Of a stretch of 64,000 nucleotides of DNA, positions 7,787-17,042 are shown in pieces. Position 1 is the first letter of the stretch. Every line of letters starts with the position of its first letter. This DNA is from Eubacterium sp. 1001713B170207_170306_E7 (lineage in GTDB: Bacteria; Bacillota; Clostridia; Eubacteriales; Eubacteriaceae), in contig NZ_JADMVE010000007.1 of the NCBI RefSeq assembly GCF_015547515.1, positions 1-64,000 of the forward strand. Reading direction: 5' to 3'. The translations under genes and the position numbers were made by a program. Under the pieces are notes generated by a model, which was not told the DNA's origin, searched no databases, and worked only from the letters and a program-made list of their open reading frames with translations.

Positions 7787-7898
7787 TCAAATTCAGTCAT
7801 TAACAAGCAGGTTTAAGGATGATTTCAGGGATTTTATGATTATTTTTGAAGTTTTTTGAATGAAAATGCTTGACAATGACTGAAAATGGTGATATTAT
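7787..7898 (+). promoter_or_regulatory. fruR promoter with paired FruR-like operators
   Basis: TTGACA (7870-7875), a 17-bp spacer and TATTAT (7893-7898) form a good sigma-A promoter. The 10-mer AATGACTGAA (7875-7884) overlaps the promoter start and occurs again inverted as TTCAGTCATT at 7792-7801. These are likely sites for the DeoR-type regulator encoded immediately downstream, suggesting autoregulation relieved by fructose-1-phosphate. Confidence 0.7.
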
Positions 7899-7919
7899 AC
7901 AGTTGCGGAGGACAAAGAG

Positions 7920-8690
7920 ATGTTAACAGAAGAAAGATTTAACATTATATTAAAAACCGTCGAGAGCAAAAAAGCAGTGACCGTGCAGGAACTGACTGAG
8001 CTGCTCGGGAGTTCAGAATCAACGGTGCGGCGGGATCTGACCGCCCTGCATGAGATGGGCCTGATCAACAAGGTTCATGGAGGCGCGACAGCCGTTGACA
8101 ACAGCTATACAACAAATGAAGACGACGTGGCTTACAAGCACGGCCAGTATAGTGAGGAAAAACAGCGTATCGGGCAGTATGCCGCTTCGCTCATTAAGAA
8201 AGGCGATTTTGTCTTTATCGATGCGGGGACAACTACCGAGGCGCTCATTGACCATATCAGCGAAAAGGAAGCGACATACGTGACCGACGGGCTTGGACAC
8301 GCAAATAAACTCCTTAAAAAAGGGTATAAAGTATTTATCCCAGGCGGACACCTCCGGGTCTCTACCGAAGCCATGGTGGGCGAGGAAACCGTGGAAGCCC
8401 TCAGAAAATACAATTTTACCCTGGGCTTTTTCGGAACCAACGGCATCAGCCCTACGGCGGGTTATACTACGCCGGACGTTCATGAGGCCATGGTTAAAAA
8501 GGAAGCTTTTGATAATTGCCGGGACGCTTACATTCTGAGCGACCCTTCAAAATTTAATAAAATTTCGTCCGTTACCTTTGGCGGCATCGGCAGCGCGACG
8601 ATTATCACCACGGATTTACAGGACCATAAATACCTGAAATTCACAGAGATAATGGAGGTAGATAAAAATGATCTACACAGTGACCTTTAA
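7920..8690 (+). CDS. fruR: DeoR-family fructose operon repressor
   Basis: 256 residues. The N-terminal helix-turn-helix spans about 5-55 (VQELTELLGSSESTVRRDLTAL, then VHGGATA), followed by a DeoR sensor domain with DAGTTTEAL and GGHLR, the usual sugar-phosphate pocket. Preceded by GCGGAGGAC. Its last 23 bp overlap fruK, so regulator, kinase and transporter are co-transcribed. By family and context it senses fructose-1-phosphate. Confidence 0.9.
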   Translation: MLTEERFNIILKTVESKKAVTVQELTELLGSSESTVRRDLTALHEMGLINKVHGGATAVDNSYTTNEDDVAYKHGQYSEEKQRIGQYAASLIKKGDFVFIDAGTTTEALIDHISEKEATYVTDGLGHANKLLKKGYKVFIPGGHLRVSTEAMVGEETVEALRKYNFTLGFFGTNGISPTAGYTTPDVHEAMVKKEAFDNCRDAYILSDPSKFNKISSVTFGGIGSATIITTDLQDHKYLKFTEIMEVDKNDLHSDL

Positions 8691-9570
8691 TCCATCCCTG
8701 GACTACATTGTAAAGGTCGATGATTTTAAGACTGGTCAGGTGAACCGAACGGCTTCGGAACGGCTTTTTCCGGGGGGCAAGGGCATCAATGTTTCCATTG
8801 TGCTTAAAAATCTCGGCTTTGACAACGTGGCCCTGGGCTTTACAGCCGGCTTTACTGGCAAAGAAATCGAGAAGCGTGTCCGGGACTTCGGGTGCAGCTC
8901 TGACTTTATCGAAATCGACAATGGGCTGTCGCGGATCAATGTTAAGCTGAAATCCCAGGAGGAAAGCGAAATCAACGGACGCGGGCCTGAAATTTCAGAG
9001 CAAGCCCTTGAGCGGCTCTTTGAACAGCTGGACCGGCTGAAAGCAGGTGATGTGCTGGCGCTGGCGGGCAGTATTCCCAGCTCTATGCCGTCCGATACCT
9101 ACGAGCGCATTATGGCGCGGCTTGAGAACCGGGGCATTAACATTGTGGTGGATGCCACCAAGGATTTACTGAAAAAAGTATTAAAATACCATCCGTTTTT
9201 GATCAAACCGAACAATCATGAGCTGGGCGATATGTTTGGGGTTACCCTTAAAAACGATGATGAGATTATCTCATACGCCAAAAAGCTTCAGGAAATGGGC
9301 GCGCGCAACGTGCTGGTTTCCATGGCGGGCGACGGGGCCATCTTCCTGAACGAGGATGGCAGTGTGCACAAGAGCGCCGCACCCAAGGGTGAGGTCAAGA
9401 ACTCCGTGGGCGCGGGCGATTCCATGGTAGCAGGCTTTCTGGCGGGCTATCTGGAATCCGGCGATCTGGCAGCCGCCTTTAAAATGGGCGTAGCGACCGG
9501 AAGCGCCAGTGCTTTCTCGGAGGAGCTGGCAACAAGACAAGAGGTCACGGACCTTTTAAATAAAATCTAA
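8668..9570 (+). CDS. fruK: 1-phosphofructokinase
   Basis: 300 residues of the PfkB/ribokinase fold. The N-terminal TFNPSLDYIVKVDDF, the GGKGINVS sugar-binding segment near residue 37, and the catalytic NSVGAGDSMVAGFL box near 245 are intact. It phosphorylates fructose-1-phosphate, the product of the adjacent EIIABC, to fructose-1,6-bisphosphate. Overlaps fruR by 23 bp and has AATGGAGGTAG upstream of the start inside the fruR coding region. Confidence 0.95.
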   Translation: MIYTVTFNPSLDYIVKVDDFKTGQVNRTASERLFPGGKGINVSIVLKNLGFDNVALGFTAGFTGKEIEKRVRDFGCSSDFIEIDNGLSRINVKLKSQEESEINGRGPEISEQALERLFEQLDRLKAGDVLALAGSIPSSMPSDTYERIMARLENRGINIVVDATKDLLKKVLKYHPFLIKPNNHELGDMFGVTLKNDDEIISYAKKLQEMGARNVLVSMAGDGAIFLNEDGSVHKSAAPKGEVKNSVGAGDSMVAGFLAGYLESGDLAAAFKMGVATGSASAFSEELATRQEVTDLLNKI

Positions 9571-9587
9571 TTCCAGGGGGAAAAGAA

Positions 9588-11600
9588 ATGCGAATTACAG
9601 ATTTACTGAAAAAAGAAGGCATCGACCTTCAGGGAAAATCTGCATCCAAGGGCGAAACCATCGACAATCTGGTTGAGCTCATGGACGCTACCGGAAACCT
9701 TAATGACAAGGAAGGCTATAAAAAAGCCGTCGTTGCCAGAGAGGCGCAGGGAACAACCGGAATCGGCGAAGGGATCGCCATCCCGCACGGCAAGACAAGC
9801 GCCGTAAAAGAAGCCGGACTGGCCGTTATGGTAAGCAAGGAAGGCACTGACTATGAATCCATGGACGGACAGCCTGCCCATCTGCTCTTTGCCATCGCGG
9901 TACCAGATAATTCCGACGATACCCACCTTGAGCTTTTGAGCCGCTTATCCATGATGCTCATGGACGAGGATTTTAGACAGAAGCTCATCAACGCAACGGA
10001 CAAGGACGAGTTCCTCAAGCTCATTGACCAAAAGGAAACAGAAAAATTCGGCGAGGAAGACGCCAAAAAAGAAAAAGAAAACGCAGCGGAAAAGGCTGTG
10101 GAAAAGGTAGAAGCAGAGGAGGCCAAGGTGCGTGAAGCCGCGGCTGAGGTGGATACCGGATACCCGAAAGTGCTGGCTGTGACGGCCTGCCCGACGGGCA
10201 TTGCCCATACCTACATGGCGGCTGAAGCCTTAGAGGGCAAAGCCAAGGACATGGGCGTCAGCATCAAGGTTGAAACGGACGGCTCCGGCGGGGTGAAAAA
10301 CGAACTGACCCGCGCTGAGATCGCCAATGCGGATGCGATCATCGTGGCGGCGGACAAGAATGTGCCCATGGCGCGTTTTGACGGCAAACCGGTCATTCAG
10401 ACCAAGGTAGCCGACGGTATCCATAAGCCTGAGGAGCTGATCAGCCATGCGCTCGAGGGTAAGGCCCCGGTCTACCATGCGGACAGCAAGGAAGAAAATA
10501 CCGCGGACAGCGGCGAAAAGCAGAGCATTGGCCGTAAGATTTACAAGGATTTGATGAACGGCGTTTCGCATATGCTGCCCTTTGTTATCGGCGGCGGGAT
10601 TCTGATTGCTCTGGCCTTCCTCTTTGACGATTATTCCATCGATCCGGCCAATTTCGGGATGAATACCCCCTTTGCAGCTTTCCTGAAAACCATCGGCGGC
10701 GCGGCCTTTGGCTTTATGCTCCCGATTCTGGCAGGTTACATTGCCATGAGTATCGCAGACCGTCCTGGTCTGGCGGTTGGTTTCGTAGGCGGCTATATTG
10801 CCAGCCAGGGCTATATCCTTGGCATGGTAGACGGCACCATGACCATTACCACTGGCGGGACCTCTGGTTTCCTCGGTGCTCTGGTCGCCGGTTTCCTGGC
10901 AGGTTATCTGGTGCTGGGACTGCGCAAATTATTTGACAAACTGCCCGATGCGCTGGAAGGCATCAAACCGACCCTTTTATACCCCTTCTTTGGTCTTCTG
11001 ATCATGGGCGCGCTGATGGTCTTCATCATCAACCCGCCGGTCGCGGCCTTGAATACTGCCATGACCAACGGCTTAAACAGCATGGGCGAAAGCTCCAAGG
11101 TTATCCTCGGTGTGATTTTGGGCGGCATGATGGCCATCGACATGGGCGGGCCTTTCAACAAGGCGGCTTATGTATTCGGTACAGCGGCCATCAGCTCCGG
11201 TCAGTATGACATTATGGCAGCGGTTATGATCGGCGGTATGGTACCCCCCATCGCCATTGCTCTGTGCGCGACCTTCTTCAAAAACCGCTTTACCCAGAAG
11301 GAACGCCAGTCGGCCCTTACCAACTACATCATGGGCCTGTGCTTTATCACAGAAGGGGCGATCCCCTTTGCAGCGGCAGACCCAATCCGTGTTATTCCAT
11401 CCTGTGTTGTGGGCTCGGCAGTGGCCGGCGGCCTCTCAATGCTCTTTGGCTGTACGCTGATGGCGCCTCACGGCGGCGTGTTCGTGTTCCCTGTTGTGGG
11501 CAACCCGCTGTTCTATATCGTATCTCTGTTGATCGGATCGGTCGTCGGTATGATTCTGCTGGCGATTTTGAAAAAGCCATTAAAGAAAGAAGCGGTATAA
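9588..11600 (+). CDS. fruA: Fructose-specific PTS EIIABC
   Basis: 670 residues with the order EIIA (about 1-150; phosphorylated H67 in IAIPHGK), a charged Glu/Lys/Ala-rich linker (about 150-190), EIIB (about 195-290; C201 in TACPTGIAHTYMAA) and EIIC (about 310-665) with eight or more hydrophobic segments and the GMVPPIAIAL and ITEGAIPFAAADP motifs. Length and order match single-chain FruA. It imports fructose as fructose-1-phosphate using phosphate passed from EI and HPr. GGGGGAAAAG precedes the start 17 bp after fruK. Confidence 0.95.
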   Translation: MRITDLLKKEGIDLQGKSASKGETIDNLVELMDATGNLNDKEGYKKAVVAREAQGTTGIGEGIAIPHGKTSAVKEAGLAVMVSKEGTDYESMDGQPAHLLFAIAVPDNSDDTHLELLSRLSMMLMDEDFRQKLINATDKDEFLKLIDQKETEKFGEEDAKKEKENAAEKAVEKVEAEEAKVREAAAEVDTGYPKVLAVTACPTGIAHTYMAAEALEGKAKDMGVSIKVETDGSGGVKNELTRAEIANADAIIVAADKNVPMARFDGKPVIQTKVADGIHKPEELISHALEGKAPVYHADSKEENTADSGEKQSIGRKIYKDLMNGVSHMLPFVIGGGILIALAFLFDDYSIDPANFGMNTPFAAFLKTIGGAAFGFMLPILAGYIAMSIADRPGLAVGFVGGYIASQGYILGMVDGTMTITTGGTSGFLGALVAGFLAGYLVLGLRKLFDKLPDALEGIKPTLLYPFFGLLIMGALMVFIINPPVAALNTAMTNGLNSMGESSKVILGVILGGMMAIDMGGPFNKAAYVFGTAAISSGQYDIMAAVMIGGMVPPIAIALCATFFKNRFTQKERQSALTNYIMGLCFITEGAIPFAAADPIRVIPSCVVGSAVAGGLSMLFGCTLMAPHGGVFVFPVVGNPLFYIVSLLIGSVVGMILLAILKKPLKKEAV

Positions 11601-11696
11601 TCATTTAATAGCAAAATTTATGCCAGATTAGTATAAATATAAAAATTTTTAGAAAATAGACAAGATTTGCTATGCAAGTTTGGGTAAAAATGTTAA

Positions 11697-11702
11697 TATA
11701 AT
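11697..11702 (+). promoter_or_regulatory. Probable separate promoter for ptsH
   Basis: A perfect -10 hexamer TATAAT lies 36 bp before the ptsH start in an AT-rich 137-bp gap. The -35 is weak (TGCAAG at an 18-bp spacing). No terminator separates fruA from ptsH, so readthrough from the fructose operon is also expected. Confidence 0.4.
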
Positions 11703-11737
11703 ACTAGAAATTTTTATAGTCCAAAGGAGAACTTAAA

Positions 11738-11995
11738 ATGAAAGAATTTAATTACACAATTACGGACCCAGCAGGTATTCACGCAAGACCAGCAGGCTTA
11801 CTCGTTAAAAAAACCCAGCCGTACTCATCTGAAATCAGTCTGGTTAAGGATGGCAAAACCGGCAATGGCAAGAGCATGTTAAGTGTAATGGGCTTAGGCG
11901 CTAAAAACGGCGAAACCATCACCGTACAGGCTGACGGTCCGGACGAAGATACCGCCATTGCAGAATTAGAAGCATTCTTCAAAGAAAACCTCTAA
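11738..11995 (+). CDS. ptsH: Phosphocarrier protein HPr
   Basis: 85 residues, standard HPr length. The phospho-acceptor H15 is in GIHARPAG and the regulatory S46 in GKSMLSVMGL, so control by HPr kinase/phosphorylase as in other Firmicutes is expected. AAGGAGAAC ribosome site. The gene sits directly behind the fructose PTS, while EI (ptsI) is not in this window. Confidence 0.95.
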   Translation: MKEFNYTITDPAGIHARPAGLLVKKTQPYSSEISLVKDGKTGNGKSMLSVMGLGAKNGETITVQADGPDEDTAIAELEAFFKENL

Positions 11996-12032
11996 ATTGC
12001 TCCCTCTATTAAATTAAAATATATTTGGAAAG

Positions 12033-12072
12033 CGGCGCTGTTTTAATCATCAACAGCGCCGTTTCCCTTTTT
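12033..12072 (+). terminator. Terminator after ptsH
   Basis: CGGCGCTG and CAGCGCCG pair across a 13-nt loop and are followed by TTTCCCTTTTTT. Confidence 0.85.
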
Positions 12073-12084
12073 TGAAAAATGCCC

Positions 12085-12113
12085 TTGAGTTTTGAGGGGA
12101 AATCAGTTAAGAT
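12085..12113 (+). promoter_or_regulatory. pabA promoter
   Basis: TTGAGT (12085-12090) and TAAGAT (12108-12113) are 17 bp apart, placing the transcript start near 12120 and giving a leader of about 115 nt before pabA. Confidence 0.5.
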
Positions 12114-12161
12114 AAAAACAATGAACCGAATATGGTGTGCCTTTTCAACGAAAAGAAGACT

Positions 12162-12207
12162 GCCAGAAACAAAAGCGCTGCGGGCGTGTTTGTTTTTGGC
12201 TTTTTTT
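12162..12207 (+). terminator. Leader terminator (candidate attenuator) upstream of pabA
   Basis: GCCAGAAACAAA (12162-12173) pairs over 12 positions, one of them G-U, with TTTGTTTTTGGC (12189-12200) and is followed by T7. It lies between the predicted promoter and the pabA start, separate from the ptsH terminator, so it would terminate pab transcription unless an alternative fold forms. Confidence 0.65.
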
Positions 12208-12235
12208 GTACACCAAATTTACAGGAGGACCACAA

Positions 12236-12853
12236 ATGTATATCATGATTGACAATTATGATTCCTTTGTCTATAACCTTGCTGCTTATTTTAAGGAGCT
12301 GGGACAGCGGATCGAAGTGATCCGCAATGACGCGGCCGACATTGAGACGCTGTACAGGCGCAGGGATATCAGGGGAATCATCATCTCCCCGGGCCCCAAA
12401 AACCCTGGGGATTGCGGAAAATCTGCTGAGATCGTGCGCGCCTTTGCGGGCAGAGTGCCGATTCTGGGGGTCTGTCTGGGGCATCAGATCATCGGCCATG
12501 TTTTTGGCGCTGGTGTGAAAAAAGGAGAGCAGCCTATGCATGGAAAGACCACACCAGTCTGCCACGAGGGCAGGGGCCTGTTTAGAGGGCTTGCCCAGAG
12601 ACTGCCGGTCACACGCTATCATTCGCTGGTGGTATCGGAAAGCGGTCTGTCGGAGACTTTGCGGATTGACGCGCGGTCTGAGGACGGGGTGGTGATGGCC
12701 CTGTCACACCGGAATTACCCCATATATGGCGTCCAGTTTCATCCAGAGGCGGTACTGACCGAATCGGGTCACGCGGTTCTGAGTAATTTTATTCGATTAA
12801 GTGAGGAGTGGTGGTGTCAGAATGAAAACAAAAATAACCGAATGGCCTCTTAA
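12236..12853 (+). CDS. pabA: Aminodeoxychorismate/anthranilate synthase, glutamine amidotransferase subunit
   Basis: 205 residues from ATG 12236, chosen for the ACAGGAGGACC site; the longer frame from 12137 runs through the leader terminator. Class I amidotransferase: IDNYDSFVYNL at the start, oxyanion loop SPGPKNP, nucleophile Cys in GVCLGHQ, and the His-Glu pair in VQFHPEAV. It releases ammonia from glutamine for PabB. The same subunit may serve anthranilate synthase, but pabB and pabC directly downstream favour folate. Confidence 0.9.
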   Translation: MYIMIDNYDSFVYNLAAYFKELGQRIEVIRNDAADIETLYRRRDIRGIIISPGPKNPGDCGKSAEIVRAFAGRVPILGVCLGHQIIGHVFGAGVKKGEQPMHGKTTPVCHEGRGLFRGLAQRLPVTRYHSLVVSESGLSETLRIDARSEDGVVMALSHRNYPIYGVQFHPEAVLTESGHAVLSNFIRLSEEWWCQNENKNNRMAS

Positions 12854-14174
12854 GTACGGTGCAGCCGAGCTTTTTGACCTTTACTGCGGACGGACCGGCG
12901 CTGTTTTGCTGGATTCCTCCCTGGTCAATGAGATGGGGCGGTACTCTATAATCGGGTTAAACCCTTATAAAACCCTGACGGTAAAGGATAATGCTCTGTA
13001 TGTGGACGGCTGTCCGGCAGAGGGCAGTTTGGAGGAAGTTCTGGGTCCTTATATGGCAGCGCATTATGAGGAGAACGATACCGGCCTGCCCATGATCTCG
13101 GGCGCCATCGGTTACTTCAGCTACGATTATGGACGCGGCTTTGAGCAGATAAAAAGCCGTCACCCCAGGGAACAGAGTATTCCAGACTGTATATTGAGTT
13201 TTTATGACAACCTCATCATTGAGGATCGGCATGAAAATAAGCTGTACCTGACAACCAGTGGCGTGCTTTCGGAGCCTGGAGCAGCTCTGGACGCACTAAA
13301 AGCTGAAATCAGTGCCTTTACCCCCAGCAAAAAGGCTGGGAAATGGGAAGAATATCCTGTAAAAATCACTTCGGATTTTGAGAAGGAGGCTTATAAAAAG
13401 GCTGTTGACCGAATGATTGACTATATTGTGGAGGGAGATATTTACATTGCCAATATGACCAGACGCATCGTGGCATACAGTGAGAAGCCTCCCTATGCCA
13501 TGTTCAAGTGCCTGCGCGTCAATAACCCCTCTCCCTTTGGCGGTTATTTTAACTACGGGGATTTTCAGATCATCAGTGCCTCTCCGGAGCGGTTTCTGCG
13601 TATGAAAAACGGCCTGGTCGAAACCCGGCCTATCAAGGGGACGCGCCGCCGTGGCAAGACGCCAGAGGAGGATGCAGCTCTGAAAAAGGAGCTTCAGGCA
13701 TCCGGGAAAGATAGGAGCGAGCTGCTCATGATCGTGGACCTGGAGCGCAACGATCTCAACCGGGTCTGTGAGCCTGGCAGCGTGAAGGTCACCAGCCTGT
13801 TTGATGTGGAGACTTACGCAACCGTTTTTCATCTGGTTTCTAATATTGTCGGGAGGCTGAGAGCGGGCCTGGGAACGTCCGATCTCCTACGCGCGGCCTT
13901 TCCGGGCGGTTCCATTACCGGCGCGCCAAAGATACGGGCCATGGAAATCATCGACGAGCTGGAGCACAGCCGGAGAGGTCTGTACACGGGCTCAATGGGT
14001 TATCTGGGACTGGATGGAAGCTGTGATCTGAACATTGTGATCCGTACCGCGGTTTACCAGAATGGCTGCTACACATTGGGGGTGGGCGGCGGCATTACCT
14101 GCGAATCGGATCTGGAATTTGAATATGAGGAGACCGAGCAAAAAGCCAGGGCACTTCTGGAGGCCATGAAATGA
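12822..14174 (+). CDS. pabB: Aminodeoxychorismate synthase component I
   Basis: 450 residues from ATG 12822, overlapping pabA by 32 bp with GTGAGGAGTGG as ribosome site. Chorismate-binding core is clear: SPERFLRMKNGLVETRPIKG, DRSELLMIVDLERNDLNRV, and the GGSITGAPKIRAMEII block with GVGGGITCESD near the C terminus. It aminates chorismate to 4-amino-4-deoxychorismate using ammonia from PabA. Trp-feedback residues of TrpE are not evident and PabC follows, so PabB is preferred over TrpE. Confidence 0.9.
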   Translation: MKTKITEWPLKYGAAELFDLYCGRTGAVLLDSSLVNEMGRYSIIGLNPYKTLTVKDNALYVDGCPAEGSLEEVLGPYMAAHYEENDTGLPMISGAIGYFSYDYGRGFEQIKSRHPREQSIPDCILSFYDNLIIEDRHENKLYLTTSGVLSEPGAALDALKAEISAFTPSKKAGKWEEYPVKITSDFEKEAYKKAVDRMIDYIVEGDIYIANMTRRIVAYSEKPPYAMFKCLRVNNPSPFGGYFNYGDFQIISASPERFLRMKNGLVETRPIKGTRRRGKTPEEDAALKKELQASGKDRSELLMIVDLERNDLNRVCEPGSVKVTSLFDVETYATVFHLVSNIVGRLRAGLGTSDLLRAAFPGGSITGAPKIRAMEIIDELEHSRRGLYTGSMGYLGLDGSCDLNIVIRTAVYQNGCYTLGVGGGITCESDLEFEYEETEQKARALLEAMK

Positions 14175-14911
14175 GCGGGCAGGAGATTAATATGGACGAT
14201 GGCTTCTGTTTTGGACTGGGGGCCTTTGAAACCATTGCGGTGATGTACGGACGCCCGGTTTTTTTAGAGGCGCATCTGAAACGGATTGGAGAGGCTCTGA
14301 ATTTTTTAGAGCTTCCAAACCCTGTCACCCGGGAATGGGTGGACAGAATTTTAAGAGCCCACCCCATGAAAAACGGAGTGCTCAAAATCATGGTGTCCCA
14401 AGAGAACTGCCTGTGGTCCTGTCGTAAAAACCCTTATACCTGGATGGACTACGAGCGTGGGTTTGTGCTGCGGACCAGCCCGGTGCGGCGCAATGAGACC
14501 TCTCCGCTGACCTATCATAAGACACTCTGTTATGGGGAAAATATTCTGGAAAAAAGGCGGGCAGCCGTCCAGGGCTTTGATGAGCCGGTATTTTTAAATA
14601 CCTGTGGACAGCTCACCGAAGGAGCAGTCACGAATCTGTTCTTTGTAAAAAAAGGGCGTCTGGTCACGCCCGACCGGTCCTGTGGATTGCTGCCAGGTAC
14701 GATCCGGGATTATCTGATCAGCTGTTACGATGTGGAAGAAAGGGTGATCCTGCCGGAGGAAACCGGTGATTTTGACGAGGCCTTTGTCACCAACGCTCTG
14801 ATGGGAATGATGCCTGTACGCCAGCTCGACGGCATCGCATACGGCGAAAAAAGAGTATGGGAATCGGTCTTAAGGGACTACCACGACCTTCTGCGGCAGG
14901 GTGCCTGTTAA
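14171..14911 (+). CDS. pabC: Aminodeoxychorismate lyase (class IV PLP enzyme)
   Basis: 246 residues of the branched-chain aminotransferase/ADC lyase fold, starting at an ATGA overlap with pabB. Visible features are FGLGAFETIAVMYGRPVFLEAHLKR compressed into the first 45 residues, the PLP-lysine region YHKTLCYGENILEKR, and the phosphate-binding segment GQLTEGAVTNLFFV. It cleaves aminodeoxychorismate to 4-aminobenzoate and pyruvate, completing a three-gene PABA operon. Confidence 0.88.
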   Translation: MSGQEINMDDGFCFGLGAFETIAVMYGRPVFLEAHLKRIGEALNFLELPNPVTREWVDRILRAHPMKNGVLKIMVSQENCLWSCRKNPYTWMDYERGFVLRTSPVRRNETSPLTYHKTLCYGENILEKRRAAVQGFDEPVFLNTCGQLTEGAVTNLFFVKKGRLVTPDRSCGLLPGTIRDYLISCYDVEERVILPEETGDFDEAFVTNALMGMMPVRQLDGIAYGEKRVWESVLRDYHDLLRQGAC

Positions 14912-14967
14912 ACGGGCGTGCGTATCGTATTTTTGCAAAATCGCTTTTTCCTTTGATATTTCTTGCA

Positions 14968-15002
14968 AAAAAGCCTTCGGAGATCAGTCTGAGGCTTTTT
15001 TG
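14968..15002. terminator. Bidirectional terminator, pabC / DUF2974 gene
   Basis: AAAAAAGCCT and AGGCTTTTTT bracket a short stem-loop between convergent genes. The stop codon of the leftward gene (14984-14986) lies within it. Confidence 0.7.
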
Positions 15003-16093
15003 TGTGGCAGCAGGGTATGGAAGGATTCTCTGGCAGCTTCCAGGAGCTTGGAAATGGCCTCAGTCATCATCTTTTTGGTTTCGGGGTCAGTGTTTTCAAG
15101 GGTTTGTTTGATGGCCCGGGCATTTTTCAGTGAGAAGTGAGCGAGATCGCCGACGGTCTGTGCCTGCGTCACACAGAGAATATCATAAAAGGTGTCAATG
15201 AACTGCTCGCGCTCCCCGGGTGTCATATCGTCAACCCATGCCTTGACGGTTTCGTCCATAAAGCGGCAGCCAGCAGTGACGGATTCCAGACAGACAAAAT
15301 TTGGGCCGAGAATCTCCCAGGAGTAGGGATCATGCTGGGCGATACCGATTTGCCGGCTGTGAACCACGGTATAGTCCTCAGCGTGCTCAAGCAACATGCC
15401 GACAATGGAGGTCTGGGGCACAAAAGTGCGGATGCGGCTGATTACGTCCTGATAAGCAGGACTTTCCAGAACCTCTGCGGGAAAGCCAGGGCCGTCGTTG
15501 CTGTAGATTGCTTCGATCCGGCCTGCGTATGGGCCGGAGTGGATACCGGCGTACACAGCCAGATTACCGCCCTTGGAGTGTCCGCCAATGCGCAGGCGGA
15601 CGGCGCCAAGACTGCCGGCGGCACGCTTCAGGTACTCAGCTGCCTCGGTCTGGGAGGGAACACAGGTTTTAAAGCTCATGTTAAAGTCTTCTTTCCAGCC
15701 AACCAGAGTGTTGTCTGTGCCCCGGTAGGCAATAAAGGCCAATCCGTCGCCGGTCAGAATGGTGAGTCCGCAGAACTGCTTCTCAAGGACAGGGTCTAGC
15801 TGGTCATCGTAAAGACAAAGCCCCATATCCGCAAAACGGCGGGTACAGGCCAGCGCTTTTAAAAGGCGGCCGTCCTCCTCCACCCGCAGCCGAAGCTGCC
15901 GCTCATCTTCGGGCAGGGCAAAAAAACGGGAAGAAACCGCAGCGATGCTGACGGTTTCGGTGCTGTTTGGCACAATGCCCTCCAGGCGGATATAGGAAAT
16001 GCAGCTGAGAATCAGATTATCCACCGCGTTAAAGGGGGACTGGTCAAGGGTAAGGTCTCCCCGCCAGTCTAGGTAATCAAAAATATTGGACAT
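14984..16093 (-). CDS. DUF2974 (Mbeg1-like) alpha/beta hydrolase
   Basis: 369 residues. The nucleophile elbow IGGHSKGGNLAVYAG (GxSxG type) is preceded by the strand-turn GLAFIAYRGTDNTLVGWKED, the arrangement of lipase-3-like hydrolases of the DUF2974 family. A downstream Asp and His (DPYSWEILG region and VHSRQIGIAQHDP) could complete the triad. No signal peptide, so cytoplasmic. Substrate unknown; a lipid esterase is the usual guess. Monocistronic, with GGAGGACTTTACC before the start. Confidence 0.75.
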   Translation of the reverse strand: MSNIFDYLDWRGDLTLDQSPFNAVDNLILSCISYIRLEGIVPNSTETVSIAAVSSRFFALPEDERQLRLRVEEDGRLLKALACTRRFADMGLCLYDDQLDPVLEKQFCGLTILTGDGLAFIAYRGTDNTLVGWKEDFNMSFKTCVPSQTEAAEYLKRAAGSLGAVRLRIGGHSKGGNLAVYAGIHSGPYAGRIEAIYSNDGPGFPAEVLESPAYQDVISRIRTFVPQTSIVGMLLEHAEDYTVVHSRQIGIAQHDPYSWEILGPNFVCLESVTAGCRFMDETVKAWVDDMTPGEREQFIDTFYDILCVTQAQTVGDLAHFSLKNARAIKQTLENTDPETKKMMTEAISKLLEAARESFHTLLPHKKASD

Positions 16094-16379
16094 GGTAAAG
16101 TCCTCCTAAGGTTATTCAGGTTTGCGCTCATACAGGATGGGCCTTTTCCAATCAGTGGTGTTCGATTTATTATTAGAATAGCTTAAATTGTAAAGAAAGA
16201 CAAGTTCTTATTTTATTTGAAGGACATAGCCGGGTATGTTCAGGGAATCAGGATTTCAGGACAATCTCATAAAGTGAAATAAAAGAAATCCTGTTGGACT
16301 GAAGGCTTTAAAGTCGCCTTTTATTAGAATGAGATCCATGTTAAAATGGTTGTAATCATTTGTGATGAGAGGAGAAAAA

Positions 16380-16874
16380 ATGAAAAAACAAATGAAACTA
16401 TTGGGGGTTTTGCTGGTCGTTTTATGCCTGATGCTGTCTATTACCGGCTGCGGCGATGACGGAACCCAGGCTTATGCCGAAGAATTCACCAGTCTGGCGA
16501 CTGAAATTTCTCAGGAAAATACAGACTGGCAGAAGCTTTTAAACACAGCGGATTATGAAAGCCAGGACTGGATCAACAGTGTGCAGTCAAAGCTTTCTGA
16601 AATGGAGGCCAGCTGGACCAAGCTGGGCGCTCTGAAGGCTCCGAAAAAAATGGAGGATGTCCAGTCCAGCTTTAAGGGGGCATCGGATAAAATGCTGTCC
16701 GCCATTACCCTTTATAAGGAATGCTTTGGCGCTCCCATTGATCCCAGCAATATTGATGAGGCGGGCTTGAACGCGCTCATCGACAAAGCGGGCGAGGCTG
16801 ATGGTATGGCGATGGAAGCTTCCAGCCTGATGCTGGAGGGCTCTAAGAAGGCCACAGATATGATTAATAATTAG
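16380..16874 (+). CDS. Small lipoprotein of unknown function
   Basis: 164 residues from ATG 16380 (GAGAGGAG upstream). A lipoprotein signal runs to LSITGC with the lipidated Cys near residue 24. The mature part is all helical, rich in Lys, Ser and Glu, with WTKLGALKAPKKMEDVQSSF and a second helical pair, resembling small cell-surface helical-bundle lipoproteins. No catalytic motif is visible. Followed by its own terminator, so transcribed alone. Confidence 0.65.
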   Translation: MKKQMKLLGVLLVVLCLMLSITGCGDDGTQAYAEEFTSLATEISQENTDWQKLLNTADYESQDWINSVQSKLSEMEASWTKLGALKAPKKMEDVQSSFKGASDKMLSAITLYKECFGAPIDPSNIDEAGLNALIDKAGEADGMAMEASSLMLEGSKKATDMINN

Positions 16875-16885
16875 CAGGAAACAGC

Positions 16886-16917
16886 GTCCCGGAACACAGG
16901 TTCCGGGATTTTTTTAT
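16886..16917 (+). terminator. Terminator after the lipoprotein gene
   Basis: TCCCGGAA and TTCCGGGA form a perfect stem with loop CACAGG, followed by TTTTTTT. Confidence 0.85.
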
Positions 16918-17042
16918 TATTGAGAAGGTGCGCAAGGCCAAAAATCATCTGGACAAACGTCTTAAAAAACGCTATACTACATTTTGACGTCTATATGACA
17001 AAGTCTAATAGAAGAACAATGTTATGTGTGAAAGGAAATGAG

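Noticed and set aside
12121-12250. Leader peptide open frame from ATG 12121 before pabA
   Set aside because: It would start at about the transcript 5' end with no ribosome site, runs through the terminator and has no amino-acid run that would explain attenuation.
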